DNA of 64,000 nt from Sarocladium kiliense (lineage: Eukaryota; Ascomycota; Sordariomycetes; Hypocreales; Sarocladiaceae). The stretch lies in the NCBI GenBank assembly GCA_030734395.1, contig JAUZTG010000029.1:1612001-1676000 (forward strand). The letters are read 5' to 3'. Within the stretch, counting starts at the first letter, position 1. Each line of letters opens with the position of its first letter. Positions 31,604 through 43,134 of this stretch are shown in pieces. The position numbers and the translations under genes are program-made. The notes below the pieces were generated by a model, which made no database searches, was not told the origin of the DNA, and saw only the letters and a list, made by a program, of their open reading frames with translations.

Positions 31604-33320
31604 ATGGTGTCTACAATTCCCGTCCCCGGAACCGTCCAACTCATTGACGCCGAGGGAACACTCAACGTCAAACATGGACGACACAAAGAAATCGTTCTCG
31701 TTCCTCAGCCCACCAACGATCCCGATGATCCGCTTCGATGGAGTCATCCCCGGAAAATTCTCAACGTGACCACGGCCATGGCATGGTGCTTTCTTATTGC
31801 CGGCTTGATCTCCGGTCTATCGCCTGCCTACCTCCTCATCGAGGAAGAGACCGGCATTTCAGTCTCGGATCTTAGCACCGGCAACGGCATCATGTATCTT
31901 TTCCTTGGCTGGGGAACCATGATCACCCAATGTGTCGCTCTGAACTGGGGCCGCCGAAACGTCCTCGTGGTATCTGGTGTTCTCTCTGGGGCTGTCAGTC
32001 TCTGGACTGCCTACGTCCAATCTCGGGGAGAATTCTTCGTCAACCGCATCATCTTGGGAATCGTTGCTTCGCCGCAAGAGACCTTGATTGAAGTCATCAT
32101 CGGCGACATCTTCTTCACCCACGATCGAGGCTTCTACATGGGTGCCTACAGCTGGGCCCTCTGGTGCGGCGCTTTCCTGGCTCCTGTCGCTTCTGGCTAC
32201 GTTGCGCAAGACCTTGGCTGGCAATGGATTCAATACATCATGGCCATTGTGGGTTTGACCGCCTCTCTTCTCACATTCTTCTTCTTCGAGGAGACTATGT
32301 TCTTCCGGGATCACACGATGCTCTCTGACGAGAGTATTACTCTTGCTGCTGCACACACGGAGAAGTCGCCTGCTGCGGATAGCGTCAAAAGCGGCAATCT
32401 CGAAAAGAATGACAAGGTGGACTCTACCAACAACTTCGACTCATCCACCTCGAGATCGATCAACGAGCTTACACCTGTCCCTGTTGGCACGAACAAAACC
32501 TACACTCAGAAGCTTAAGCTCTGGGGCTACCGTGACGAGCGCCAGCCAAGTGCCTTCAGGGTGTTCTTCCTTCCTCTCCGGCTCATCTTCATGTTCCCAG
32601 GCATGTTCTTCGGCGGCTTGCTTGTCGGCGGTATTCTCGCAACATACAATGTTGTCGGCGGCTCCCTTGCCCTGATTCTCGGCAATGCTCCATACAACTT
32701 CAGCGCCAGCAGCCTTGGTCTTACCTATCTGGCTTGTGTCGTCGGCGTCACTGTGGGCTGCTTCGTCTCAGGCTGGATGGCCGACATCCTCGCCGTCATG
32801 CTTGCTCGCCGCAACGGAGGCATTATGGAGCCTGAGCAACGACTTTGGATCTCGCTCATTCCTCTTATTCTGCATCCAGCCGGCTGTCTTCTGTATGGCG
32901 TTGGTGCATCGTATCATATTCACTGGGCGGGCGTGGTTGTCGGCCTCGGTCTGATTTCTGTCACTCTGCCAATCGGCAGCAACCTCGCCTTCACTTATGT
33001 CTTGGACAGCTATAAAGAGGTTGCCGGTGAGGGATTCGTCTCGGTCATCCTAATTCGAAACATGATGGGTATGTCACTTTTCCTTAATACCAAAGGTCAT
33101 TGATGCTGACTAACTCTATGTAGGCTTCGCTTTCGGCTACGCAGTTGTGCCAATGATTACAAATCTTGGCCTTCGCTATGCATTCGTGGTTATCACCATG
33201 ACCGGATGGGCTGTCTGGTGCACTGCTCTAGTTATGATCTTCCTTGGCAAGTCCTTGCGCTGCCGCACCGGACAGAAGTATTGGAATCTGGTGGAGAGAT
33301 ACGGTGCAGTGGCTCACTAG
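31604..33320 (+). CDS. MFS transporter (DHA1/Hol1-like), candidate importer for the cluster
   Basis: Exons 31604-33068 and 33124-33320 give 553 residues with about 12 membrane segments. The N-terminus has the NDPDDPLRWS motif common in fungal DHA1 drug/polyamine-type carriers. Other marks are a helix 2-3 loop with NWGRRNVLV, a long hydrophilic central loop of about 70 residues after FFFEETMFF, and a second half starting near RLIFMFPGMFFGGLLVGG. The last exon supplies the final two helices. It lies between lamB and lamA on the same strand. Uptake of 2-pyrrolidinone, GABA or a related amine is plausible from position but not shown by sequence, because this family also moves polyamines and drugs. 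Confidence 0.88.
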
Positions 33321-33915
33321 ACCGTACCTGGGCTTATGAAGGGGGTACTTTTAGCCGTAGATGATTGGAAGAGGCCATCTCTAAAGTTCACGTATCATTG
33401 AATAACATCTTCCTGCTTAGTCGTTGCAATTGAAGTCTTGTCATCCTGGTGTGGATATGCCATGTCGCTCGTGCCCACAGAAGCGATCCGCAGCTACATT
33501 GCATCTCGCACGACCAGTCCACCTACGGAGCTGTACAACACCAATACGTAATACGATACTCGGGAGTCTGAGCGGCAACCATTGCCCAGGACCCCACGTA
33601 TCGTGGGGTAGCTGCATGATGATCCTCCACCAACACCAACAGGTTGGCCCCCCGAGATTGGGGTAGCGGACTAACCACAACTGGCAATGAATTGGGGTAA
33701 ACGATAAGACCCGACGCAATGGTGCCCATGAGTCCGATGCGGAGGATGATGGGGGAACTGACCGTCGCTCGGTCTCTTGTGGGAACAAGTCTCAGATAAA
33801 AGTGCCGAGGGGAAGGGCTTATCTCAAGCCGAAGTTGTAGCTGGATAAAGCTCCCTTCCCTTGAGCTCTCTGGGAACCTGCTCCTCGAACGATCATCATC
33901 TTCGTTAGCGACAAG
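33321..33915. other. intergenic: MFS 3' end and lamA promoter
   Basis: No gene or repeat is seen. The last 100 bp before the lamA ATG should hold its 5' leader. Confidence 0.5.
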
Positions 33916-36900
33916 ATGGGATCCATTGACCAAGCACCACTGCGCCATGTCCGCAAGGTCTTGGTGGCCAATCGCGGGGAGATTGCCGTGAGATGCATCA
34001 GGGCGTGCAAAGAGCTTGGAGTCACCAGCGTTGCTATCGTCACCAGAGCTGATGCGACTTCATTGCACGCAGCCTTGGCAGATGAGTCTGTCATATTGCC
34101 AGGCGACGACAGCACAGCATACACCGATGGGTAAGACCCCTCTTCGTCAAGGATTCTTGGGGACGACAAGCTAATGTTTCTGGTCGAATAGCAATGCCAT
34201 ATTGGAGATCTGCAAGCAAGTTGGAGCACATGTCATTATCCCCGGATATGGTTTCTTGAGCGAAAATGTTGAGTTCGCCGAGGCCGCTTTTGCTGCTGGC
34301 ATCACATTTGCTGGTCCCTCATCAGCATCAATCAAGGCCATGGGGCTCAAGCATGAGGCACGAGCAATCGCTGAGGCTGCAAACGTGCCCGTCATCCCTG
34401 GAACCAAGCTTTTGTCATCAGCACCAGAAGCTCTGAAGGCCGCCAGGTCTCTCGGCTTCCCCGTTATGCTCAAAGCCACTGGAGGCGGTGGTGGCATGGG
34501 TCTCCAGGTCTGTACAGATGAGGATGCTGTCTCAAATGCTTTCTCCATGGTTCAGAGTCGAGCCAGCACCTTATTCAAGAACAGTGGTGTGTTTCTGGAG
34601 AAGTACTATCCTCGCTCAAGACATGTCGAGGTGCAAGTCGCAGGAAATGGCGATGTCGTTGTTGCATTCGGCGAGCGAGAGTGCTCATTACAACGACGCC
34701 ACCAAAAGGTCATTGAAGAATGTCCAAGTCCATTTGTAGAGCGCCATCCTGGCATGCGCGAGAAGATGCTCTCTGCAGCCACTGCCTATGCATCTCAACT
34801 CCACTACAAGAGTGTCGGGACGGTAGAGTTCCTCGTCGACGATGAAACTGCCGACTTCTTCTTCCTTGAGATGAATACTCGCTTACAAGTCGAACATGGC
34901 ATCACCGAAATGTGCTATGGCGTGGATTTGGTGCACCTTATGCTGCGCCAGGCAGATGCTGAGCGAGGTAATATGGGAGGCATACCGTCTGATGAGCTCA
35001 AGAGCATAGGTAGATCCCAGCCCCTGGGTTCAGCGATAGAGGCTCGCGTTTATGCTGAAGTCCCATTGCGAGACTTCGCGCCGAGTCCAGGCGTCTTCCA
35101 ATTTGTCCAATGGCCAGAAGGCGATGGAGTGCGTGTCGACACATGGGTCAAGAGCGGACAACGCATCACACCACATTATGATCCGCTCATCGGCAAGATC
35201 ATGGTGCACAGTCCTGAAGGCCGCGTCTCTGCTCGGGAGAAGATGTTGACCGCTTTGTCGAATACCGCTCTCCAAGGAACGCAGTCGAATCTTGAATACC
35301 TTTCCAGGATTCTCGAGTCAGACCTCTTCGTCAGTGGTGAGACGCTGACAAATTCGCTCGCAACTTTCGCCTTCGATACTTGCTCCGCTGAGATCATTAA
35401 CCCTGGTGTGTTCACAACTATCCAGGACGGCCCAGGCCGTATCGACATTGGCCATGGCGTTCCTCCGGGTGGACCTATGGATGATCTTAGCGCCAACATT
35501 GCCAATATCTTGGTTGGTAACACCGCTGGTGTTGAGCTTCTCGAGGCTACCTTGACCGGTCCTGAGATCTTGTTCCACCAAGCAGCAGTTGTAGCTGTTT
35601 GCGGCGCAGAGCTTCCTGTCACTATTGATGGCGTCACTCAGCCTATGTGGTCCTCGTTAGTTGTACAGAAAGGCCAGACGCTCAAGCTGGGCAAAGTCAC
35701 CGGCGACGGCATTCGAACATATTTGGCCGTCAAAGGCGGCTTCCCACAGGTGCCTTCTTTCCTTGGTTCGAAGTCCACTGCACCAGAACTCGGTTTCGGT
35801 GGTGTACAAGGCCGAAAGCTCCAGATGCACGACATCCTCGCTTTGCACAAAGACTCGAACGTCTTTGCTTCCAACGCCGTATCGGTTGCTATTCCCGCAA
35901 ACGCGATCCCTCGGATGGCGGTCTCCAAGATCCGCTGTATTCACGGACCCTTCGGCTCTGGAGACATATTGACGCCTGAGGGCATCAAGACTTTATACTC
36001 AGCTGAGTGGAAGGTCACACATAACAGCAGCCGCAGTGGTGTTCGGCTGGATGGGCCTCGGCTGGAATGGGCGCGCACCTCAGGTGGTGGAGGAGGCTCC
36101 CATCCATCAAACGTCTTAGACTACGGTTACCCAAATGGAGGCATCAACTTCACTGGCGAGTCGCCTATCATCTTCGGCCGCGACCGCCCCGACTTGGGAG
36201 GCTTCGTTTGTCCAACGACAGCTTGCTCTGGGGATATGTGGAAAGTTGGTCAGCTGAAGCCTGGAGACACGGTGCGCTTCGAATCTGTCTCGTCTGAGAA
36301 TAGTCTCGAGATCTTGTCCAGAAAGACCGCCTATCTCCAGGCCTTGGCTGCTAGAGTGAGAGGCGAGAAGAATGAGATTCCGTCTCCGGATGTGGATGTT
36401 GCGCCAGCAGCACCATCTTCACTTTTGCGCGAGACACCCCCATCAGGGACTCGTCCTCATATTGCTTACCGTCCAGGTGGCGACGATGGTATCATCGTAG
36501 AGTTTGGTTCACAAGAGGTCAACCTCCGGAGCACTGCCTGTGTCTACCTATTCCTCCAGAAGCTCTCTGAAGCAGGCCTCCCCAGCGTTCGCGGAGAGCC
36601 CAACCTGGCCGCACTAATCGTGCGCTTCGACCCTTTCCAGATCAAGCGTTCAGAGCTTCTGGAGCAGCTCATCAGGATCGAGTCGACCATCAACGGAACA
36701 GAGGGTGTCAAGATCCCCACTCGGCGGATCAGACTACCTCTCGCGTTGGATCATTCGACACTCAAGAAGTGCACGGAAGAGTACATACAGAAGATCAGGC
36801 CAACTGCCGCTTACCTGCCGGACAATGTCGAATACATCCAACGAAATAATGCACTAGACAGTAGGCAACGAGTCTTCGACGCGTTGCTCAAGACCCCATG

Positions 36901-37684
36901 GCTTACTGTCGCCGTCGGCTTCTTCGTCGGCACGCCAATCTCGTTCCCACTTGACCCGTGGCATGTCTTGACCGGACAGAAGTATAATCCCAGTCGGGTC
37001 TATACTCCCAGGGGAACTATTGGCCTGGGGGGATCTCTGACCGCCATCTATCCCGTTGACTCGGCCGGTGGCTACCAGCTCCTTGGGCGCACCCTTGGTG
37101 GATGGGACGCAGCAGGCAACCGGCCAGGCTTCACGTCCAGTCGGCCGTGGTTGTTCAACCACTTTGACCTGATTGAGTTCCGCGAGGTCTCAGAAGCTGA
37201 ATACGACGAGATCGAGAGAGAATTCGATGCTGGCCGATATGTTTTCGACGTATCCGAGACCATGCTAGACATGGACGAATATATTACACGGTTTGAGGCT
37301 GCTGCACAAGACCCGGCCTACCAAGAATGGCGAGAAAGACAAATATCTGCATCTAATGAGTTGAACGCCTTGGAACAGAAACTCTTTAATGAGTGGAAAG
37401 CCGAGAAGGAGGCTGGCAAAGGCAGCGCAGCGGTGGATGATGATGATGATGAGAACACTGTAGTGATCGAGTCGCCTGTGGGAGCGAATGTCTGGAAGGT
37501 TCTTGTCGAACCAGGAGATGCTCTGGAGGAAGGACAGACTGTAGCAATCCTTGAGGCGATGAAGATGGAGATCAAGGTAGTCGTAGGCTCGGATCAGGCT
37601 GGCTCGGTAGTGGCCAAGCTTGTCTCACCCCCTGGTAGTGTTGTAACCCCGGGAGATGCCATTCTTAAAGCGAAGAGGGCGTAG
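33916..37684 (+). CDS. lamA: LamA: biotin carboxylase fused to KipA- and KipI-type domains and a biotinyl domain
   Basis: Exons 33916-34130 and 34192-37684 give 1235 residues. Residues about 11-455 are a biotin carboxylase (KVLVANRGEIAVR; ATP-grasp glycine loop GGGGGMG at about 169-175; EMNTRLQVEHGITE). A KipA/AHS2 domain follows (FTTIQDGPGRIDIGHGV), then a KipI/AHS1 domain (GGDDGIIVEFGSQEVNLR; YTPRGTIGLGGSLTAIYP). The biotinyl domain is at the end, with the biotin-accepting Lys at about 1196 in LEAMKMEI. This is the urea-carboxylase layout without the allophanate hydrolase domain of fungal urea amidolyase. With LamB it should open lactams such as 2-pyrrolidinone using ATP. The Asp run at about 37435-37455 lies in the flexible linker before the biotinyl domain. 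No targeting signal is seen. Confidence 0.93.
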
Positions 37685-38063
37685 CCATTCAGATACCAAA
37701 CAAAACAAATGATTAAAGAATCCAAGAACCTCAATGTTAGCAAGTTAGAATTGAAGGCCAAAGTCGGTGGAGTCTCCAACCGGTCGCGACGGTATTTGGA
37801 GAATGACATGATCACGTGTCACAGCGCCGGCGCGGATGCCGCTTAGGTTCGTCCCCAGATTTGATAAGGTTAGAAGCTCTCAACCACGCTCATGGCTACG
37901 CTTGTCGATTGTCCTTCCGTCATACAATCCAGCCAGCACTCGTGACTGGAAAAACAATGTCCTCTCTAATGCAAATCCCGAGACCTTGTCTGTGCTGATG
38001 TAACCATTGCTTCATGGGTACATCCAAACCGAACAGACGACCCACGGCCGTGCACGATCCAGG
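37685..38063. other. intergenic: lamA 3' end and C2H2 regulator promoter
   Basis: Short gap with no coding motif. An ATG at 38014 is out of frame with the zinc-finger gene and could start a small upstream ORF. Confidence 0.45.
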
Positions 38064-40654
38064 ATGGTGGAAGGCAAGCCGCGCCAGCGTGTGCCGCCGT
38101 GTGCTTTCTGCAGAAAGGAGTTCAAGCGACAAGAGCACCTAGAGCGGCATCTCCGAACTCGTGAGTCATCTCTCAGTTGCGTTTAGGGCCCTGCTAAGCC
38201 TACATCAGATACCAAGGAGCGCCCTTACAAGTGCGACTGTGAGCGAAGCTTCACCCGACAGTCAGTGAAACCCTTCCATCGCATCTCATCCTTCAATCAT
38301 CATACTGTACATAAATATGCTGACATCCAGTTGGTGTCTCTTGCAGAGACCTGCTCCATCGCCATCGACGCCTTGGTCAATGCACCACAGCATCCTTGGG
38401 CGACACGTCCGCATCGCTATCCAGCAGACGTCTGGGCCAAGGGCAAAACCCACCCTTCCACATCAACGAGCCCATCGGGACGACGCAAGCGTCCCCATCA
38501 CCGCCAGAAAGCGCCCTTGCTGTTGAGAGTTCTGGCATCCCTTCAGGGAACCCTGAGATGTATTCCCAAGGTCACCCAATGCCCAATTTCGCAACCGCTG
38601 GCGCAAATGGAAGAAGGCAGCAACCACCCAACAGCGCCGAGAATGAAAGCTTCGTCATGGATACGGTGGACTCGTCTGGCTTTTTTGAGCTTCAGCCTCT
38701 CGAGATGGACTTTCTCTTTGATGAGGCAGACATGATCAACAATCACCTCGCAGAAGACTTGCCCCCACTGGACTATGACTTATCGCCTTCATACAGCGAT
38801 CCGACGTCACACCCAGCCAACCTATCCCACGACCATTCTATGGAGAACACAATCTTAGAGTCCCTAGGTATGGTTGACCAAAGCTCCACATCGGTGCAAG
38901 GAAGCACCACCACTGCTCAGTCGCAGAGGAGTCCTATGACCCGGAGGGGTCGCCTTGGGCGGCAACAGAACCGTTCTGCATTAGGACCTCCCTTGGAAGA
39001 CATCGATGAGACGGTGCCAAAGAACCCCTGGGACATTTCCGAAGATGCATACAGCAGAGTTTCCGCCATGTTCGAGGAGCATCGAGACCCTTCAGATCCT
39101 TTCCATCTTCCCAGTAGACGGACGGTTTCAAGATATGTTGCAAGCTGGGCACGCAGCTACCACCCGCATTTACCTGTACTACATCTACCGACGAAGAATT
39201 TCGACTTCAAGTCGTCTATGTTGCTCCTGACTCTCGCAGCTGTTGGCTCATTTTATGTTTTCGAACATTCTAATGGCTACCCAATGCTAGTTGTTGCGAA
39301 GTCCATTGTCCTAAAAAGGCTTCAAGCTCGGCAGCAAAGATCAAGCCTTCATCTGCTTGTCAGTGTTCCACAATATGCCAAAGTCTCTTCAAGGAAAGCG
39401 ATGATCACCCCGCGGGCCGACTCACAGCCACCATCGGAGCCATTCGACATTGAGCTTCTGCAATCTTTACTAATTATTGTTATGAGTTTGGCATGGCTCG
39501 ACAAACCCTTCACCCAAGAGGGTCTTGCGCTGAGCAGCCAACTTTGTGAGCTCACTCGAGAAGCACTCAGAGACGCAGACCAGATGTCGAATCCTCCGAC
39601 ATGGGAGGCTTGGGCTCAAGAGGAGGAAAGGCGACGGACCATCTACTCTGCATATTTCACTCTAAACCTCCTAACGATCTGCTTCAAAGTGCCGCCCCCA
39701 ATGCCGAGTTCAGAGGTCACCATTCCCTTGCCGTCATCGGAAGCAGAGTTCAGAGCCTTGAATGCGGAGGCATGGCGAGCTTTGAAGGGACCCTCGAACC
39801 AGGATCAACCTTTGTTTTCCGAATGCTTCAAGCAATTACTTCAAGGCGTGCCTCTCCCAAAAAGGCACGTGACCACTGAATTTGGAAACTACATGCTTAT
39901 GCAGAGCCTGCTGGCTCAGATATATTTTGAGCGGCAAGGCTCATCTTGTTTGCTCGGCTCACCCCCGACATTACAACCTTCCGTCATTGGTTTATACGAC
40001 ACATCCTTCAATGCTTGGCAATCCGGCTGGGATCTAGCCATGGACTCTGCGTTGGATCCTTCGTCGTTCCATGGGCCCCTGGCGTTCAACTCAACAGCCA
40101 TGCTGAGGCTAGCCCACGTGCACCTAGCTATCGATATCCCAGCTCAGTGTACGCTCGCCGAACGCGATCCTGCAATCTTGGCCCTTGCATTCGAGCCTGA
40201 TTTGAACCTTGTACATCTTCGCTCACCTCATCTGCATCAAGGTATCATGCATGCCATCAAGGCCCTGAGGATACCCATCCGTGTCGGAATCGCATTTGTA
40301 GCAAGTGGTCGGACGGGACACTGGAGTGTTCAACACGCCATTAGCAACTTCTATTGCGCACTCCTCCTGACGCATTGGCTGGAGAGCATTTATCGCCTTG
40401 TCGCTACCGAAGGGACGATGGGACTCTCAAAGGAAGAGAGGTACTGTCTCTCTACTCTAGAGCGCTTGGTTGAAGAAACGCATATGGAGGCGTTTCTCGG
40501 ATCGAGAGACGATTACCCCAACCGAATCAGGCGTGTTGCGATTGCTGCCCTGAGGTTGTGGGCCGATACATGCAAGGGAACTCAGGTCTATGAGATCGTG
40601 TACGTTGTTGGGGAAACACTGGCACGTGCAGCAGACACGTTGGAAGAACGGTAG
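38064..40654 (+). CDS. C2H2 zinc-finger transcription factor with fungal middle-homology domain
   Basis: Exons 38064-38160, 38209-38260 and 38347-40654 give 818 residues. Finger 1 is C13-x2-C16-x12-H29-x3-H33. Finger 2 is atypical, with adjacent cysteines spaced C41-x-C43 and RSFTRQDLLHRH; its fourth ligand is not the usual His, and Cys62 is a candidate. Both introns fall within the finger coding region. After a Ser/Pro/acidic-rich segment comes the fungal transcription factor domain (SRYVASWARSYHPHLPVLH; RRRTIYSAYFTLNLLTI). The start was chosen because the ATG at 38064 keeps finger 1 in frame. It follows lamA on the same strand, so it may be a second pathway-specific regulator, or merely a neighbour. 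Confidence 0.85.
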
Positions 40655-40916
40655 CCAGATCAATAGCTAAGCAAAGACGTGTATAGCGGTAATAACATCA
40701 AGGTAACCAAGAATGTTAGGCATGCTCTAAGACCACAGATGACTGATGCAATCATTCTAGACAATGAAAACACTGACGTTTCTGAGACTTATACGTCATC
40801 CATAGTTTCTCGTCGGTCAAAAACCATTTTGCAGTTTCAAATGCCATTTTACCCATCACTATGGCATGATAATCAGGTGTGCCCTGAATGCAAGTGTAGC
40901 TGTCTCAATGAATTCT

Positions 40917-42143
40917 CTAAACTCCCTTCGCCATTGGCTTTATATCCGCCTGATACATCTTGAAGAAGTCCACTGGCTCAGTCGCACGCCCGCCCGTGAC
41001 ATCTTGTAATGCGGAGGTTGAGATGTAGTTCGGCTTGCCATCATGAACCAAGCTATAGTACTCGAGAAGGTGCTGCAGCTGCGACTGATCGCTTTCCGTC
41101 TGGGATCTGGGCACTCGCTTCGCTTCGAGTCTGTGAAAATGGATCAATACCCAAGGCCGATGACAAGTTTCAGATAGAGACGTTCACTTACTGGGATATG
41201 CTTTCGAATGTCATCTCAACGCCCAAGGTAGCGCTACCTGCTCTTGCCAACTCCTTCCGGGCGTAAAGCATCGGGCCTAGGTACTCAATTAGACATAGCC
41301 CCAACATTAATGTTGATTTTACATTGGCGAGCCTACCGGTAAGGTCCATTATTTGACCCCGATGTCGATCATCAAGACCATGCTTTCCTTGGCCCGTAAG
41401 GACGTACGCTGCAGCATGAGCGACGTCCTTGCAAGGTGTTAATGAGGCTTGAGAAACGCACATGTGTTAAGACTTACAGCAAGTGCGACTGGAGCGGAGT
41501 TATAACTTTCACTAATTGGCCAAGGATGGATGCCCTTCTGTCTAGTTTGAGATGCATTACCCAGGGGATCTTCTGGGTCCAAACCGGCTCTTAAAGTATG
41601 TTAGCCTACAGTCATTGAACAGATCGCTCAGTGGACTCACCGTATAACGCAAGGAGAACCCACAGTCGCAGTGCTATCCCCCCCTTCAGATCTCATTACC
41701 AATGCTTCAAGGTCATCGAACTCCCGAAGCCGCGGCGTCTTCAGCAGGTCGGCAGACTCATACCCAGCCAAGCTAAGGAGGCACACATTCGGCACTCCCG
41801 CCTCCTTCGCCGCCTCGGCCAGCTCTACACAGATGTCTAGCTTGTTTTGATGTACTGGAGGCACCAAACAGATTGTGTCACAGCCTGTGTCTTTGAGGGT
41901 TGATGTCATGTCTCGAAGCCTGCCTGGGACATGAGGGATAATCGTGGCACCGAGTCTCGAGAGTTTCTGAGCTCTTTCAGCTTCAGGGTCGATGGCTAAC
42001 CCTGTGAGCCAATCGACTTTCGTGGAGAAGTCGGCCTGGCGGAGGATTAGTTCAGCAATAGCGAAGCCGGTGTTGCCGTCAACAGCAGTGATGCATAGGT
42101 TGCGTGTCATCTCGGCAGTGGAATGAAACTTCTTCCCTGCCAT
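40917..42143 (-). CDS. NmrA-like NAD(P)-binding family protein
   Basis: Exons 42143-41641, 41589-41478, 41427-41337, 41276-41192 and 41130-40917 give 334 residues, all GT/AG and in phase. The Rossmann start ITAVDGNTGFAIAELIL is a modified GxTGxxG motif. It is followed by LGATIIPHVPGRLRDMTSTL, DTICLVPPVHQNK and a DVAHAAAYVLTG segment, as in NmrA-like and atypical short-chain dehydrogenase proteins. Splicing the 60-base intron joins MDLTG to PMLYARKEL, matching the usual layout. Members act as redox sensors or reductases, and the substrate cannot be told. A second in-frame Met at residue 12 is an alternative start. The neighbour to the right is a dead catalase-like gene. Confidence 0.85.
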
Positions 42144-43134
42144 AGGGTTTGCTGTGCTACAGTTGGGTGGCCTACATGAGCACGTTTATATAGACTCATA
42201 TGCACAATCGTCTTCCTTTGGATATGATCCCCGCAATACTCCGGAACCAGCATTGTGGCGTTTTTGGACCCTTTCCTGACGACAGCTTACAGTCACACCT
42301 GGAATGCACATGGCACCGATGCACCCTTGCAGGACGATTTGTTCCGTCAACCTTCCATTGCCAGGAAGCATCGCTTCGCAGCTGAAGTCGACGCATGTTG
42401 AATGGCGACCATGGATGCTCTCACCGTGCAATCGGAGTGGTCTCTCCGGAACCAAGGACCCCTCAACCAAGCAGTCGACATCAAAATGACATTGGCCTAG
42501 GAGATCATGTAGATTCAATTGCTGCAGTGTTCTGAGCTCAAATGGTCCATGTCCATAATCACAAGGTTGGAGGAAGACCGGTCCCCGAGTCGTTCACCCA
42601 CGGAGCGCGTTGACGTTATATAGACACGCATCAGACGGCAAATGTGGCCTTTGCTAACACCTCGGCACTAGCACAGTCGTCAAGAACGGCTAGGCTCAGA
42701 TAGAGAAGGCCTTATAACGAACTCTCCGATCTCCTGACTAACGATGCCCATGACGCGGTCCTTCGGTCACCGCTCCGTCAGCGGCACTTTCTGACATCCA
42801 GCGTAGATGTCGCCGGCCTGAGATAACGACCTGGCTTCGCTTACGCGCAAAGCGTGTGAACAGCGATCGCGATCCCGAGTTTATGGGCAGACAAAACGGA
42901 ATATTACGTCCGGTCGCGTTCAACTCTGCTTTACTACATTGTGCAGGATCACGCCACGTCCACGTTGCCCACCAGCCATAGCGGAAATCCTCCTTGGCGT
43001 AGGTTATGTATACATAAAGAACGTGGCATGCTTGCGATCCCTTGGGATCCAGACTCGTCTTTTGAGTCTTCAGGTATTTGATAGAAAAAGACCAGGTGTT
43101 TTGACCGTCCATCTGCCGCACAACCCAGTCAGCC
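42144..43134. other. divergent intergenic region between NmrA-like gene and catalase pseudogene
   Basis: No gene is supported. The minus-strand open frame at 42738-43196 is antisense to the start of the catalase relic and has no family motif. Confidence 0.5.
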
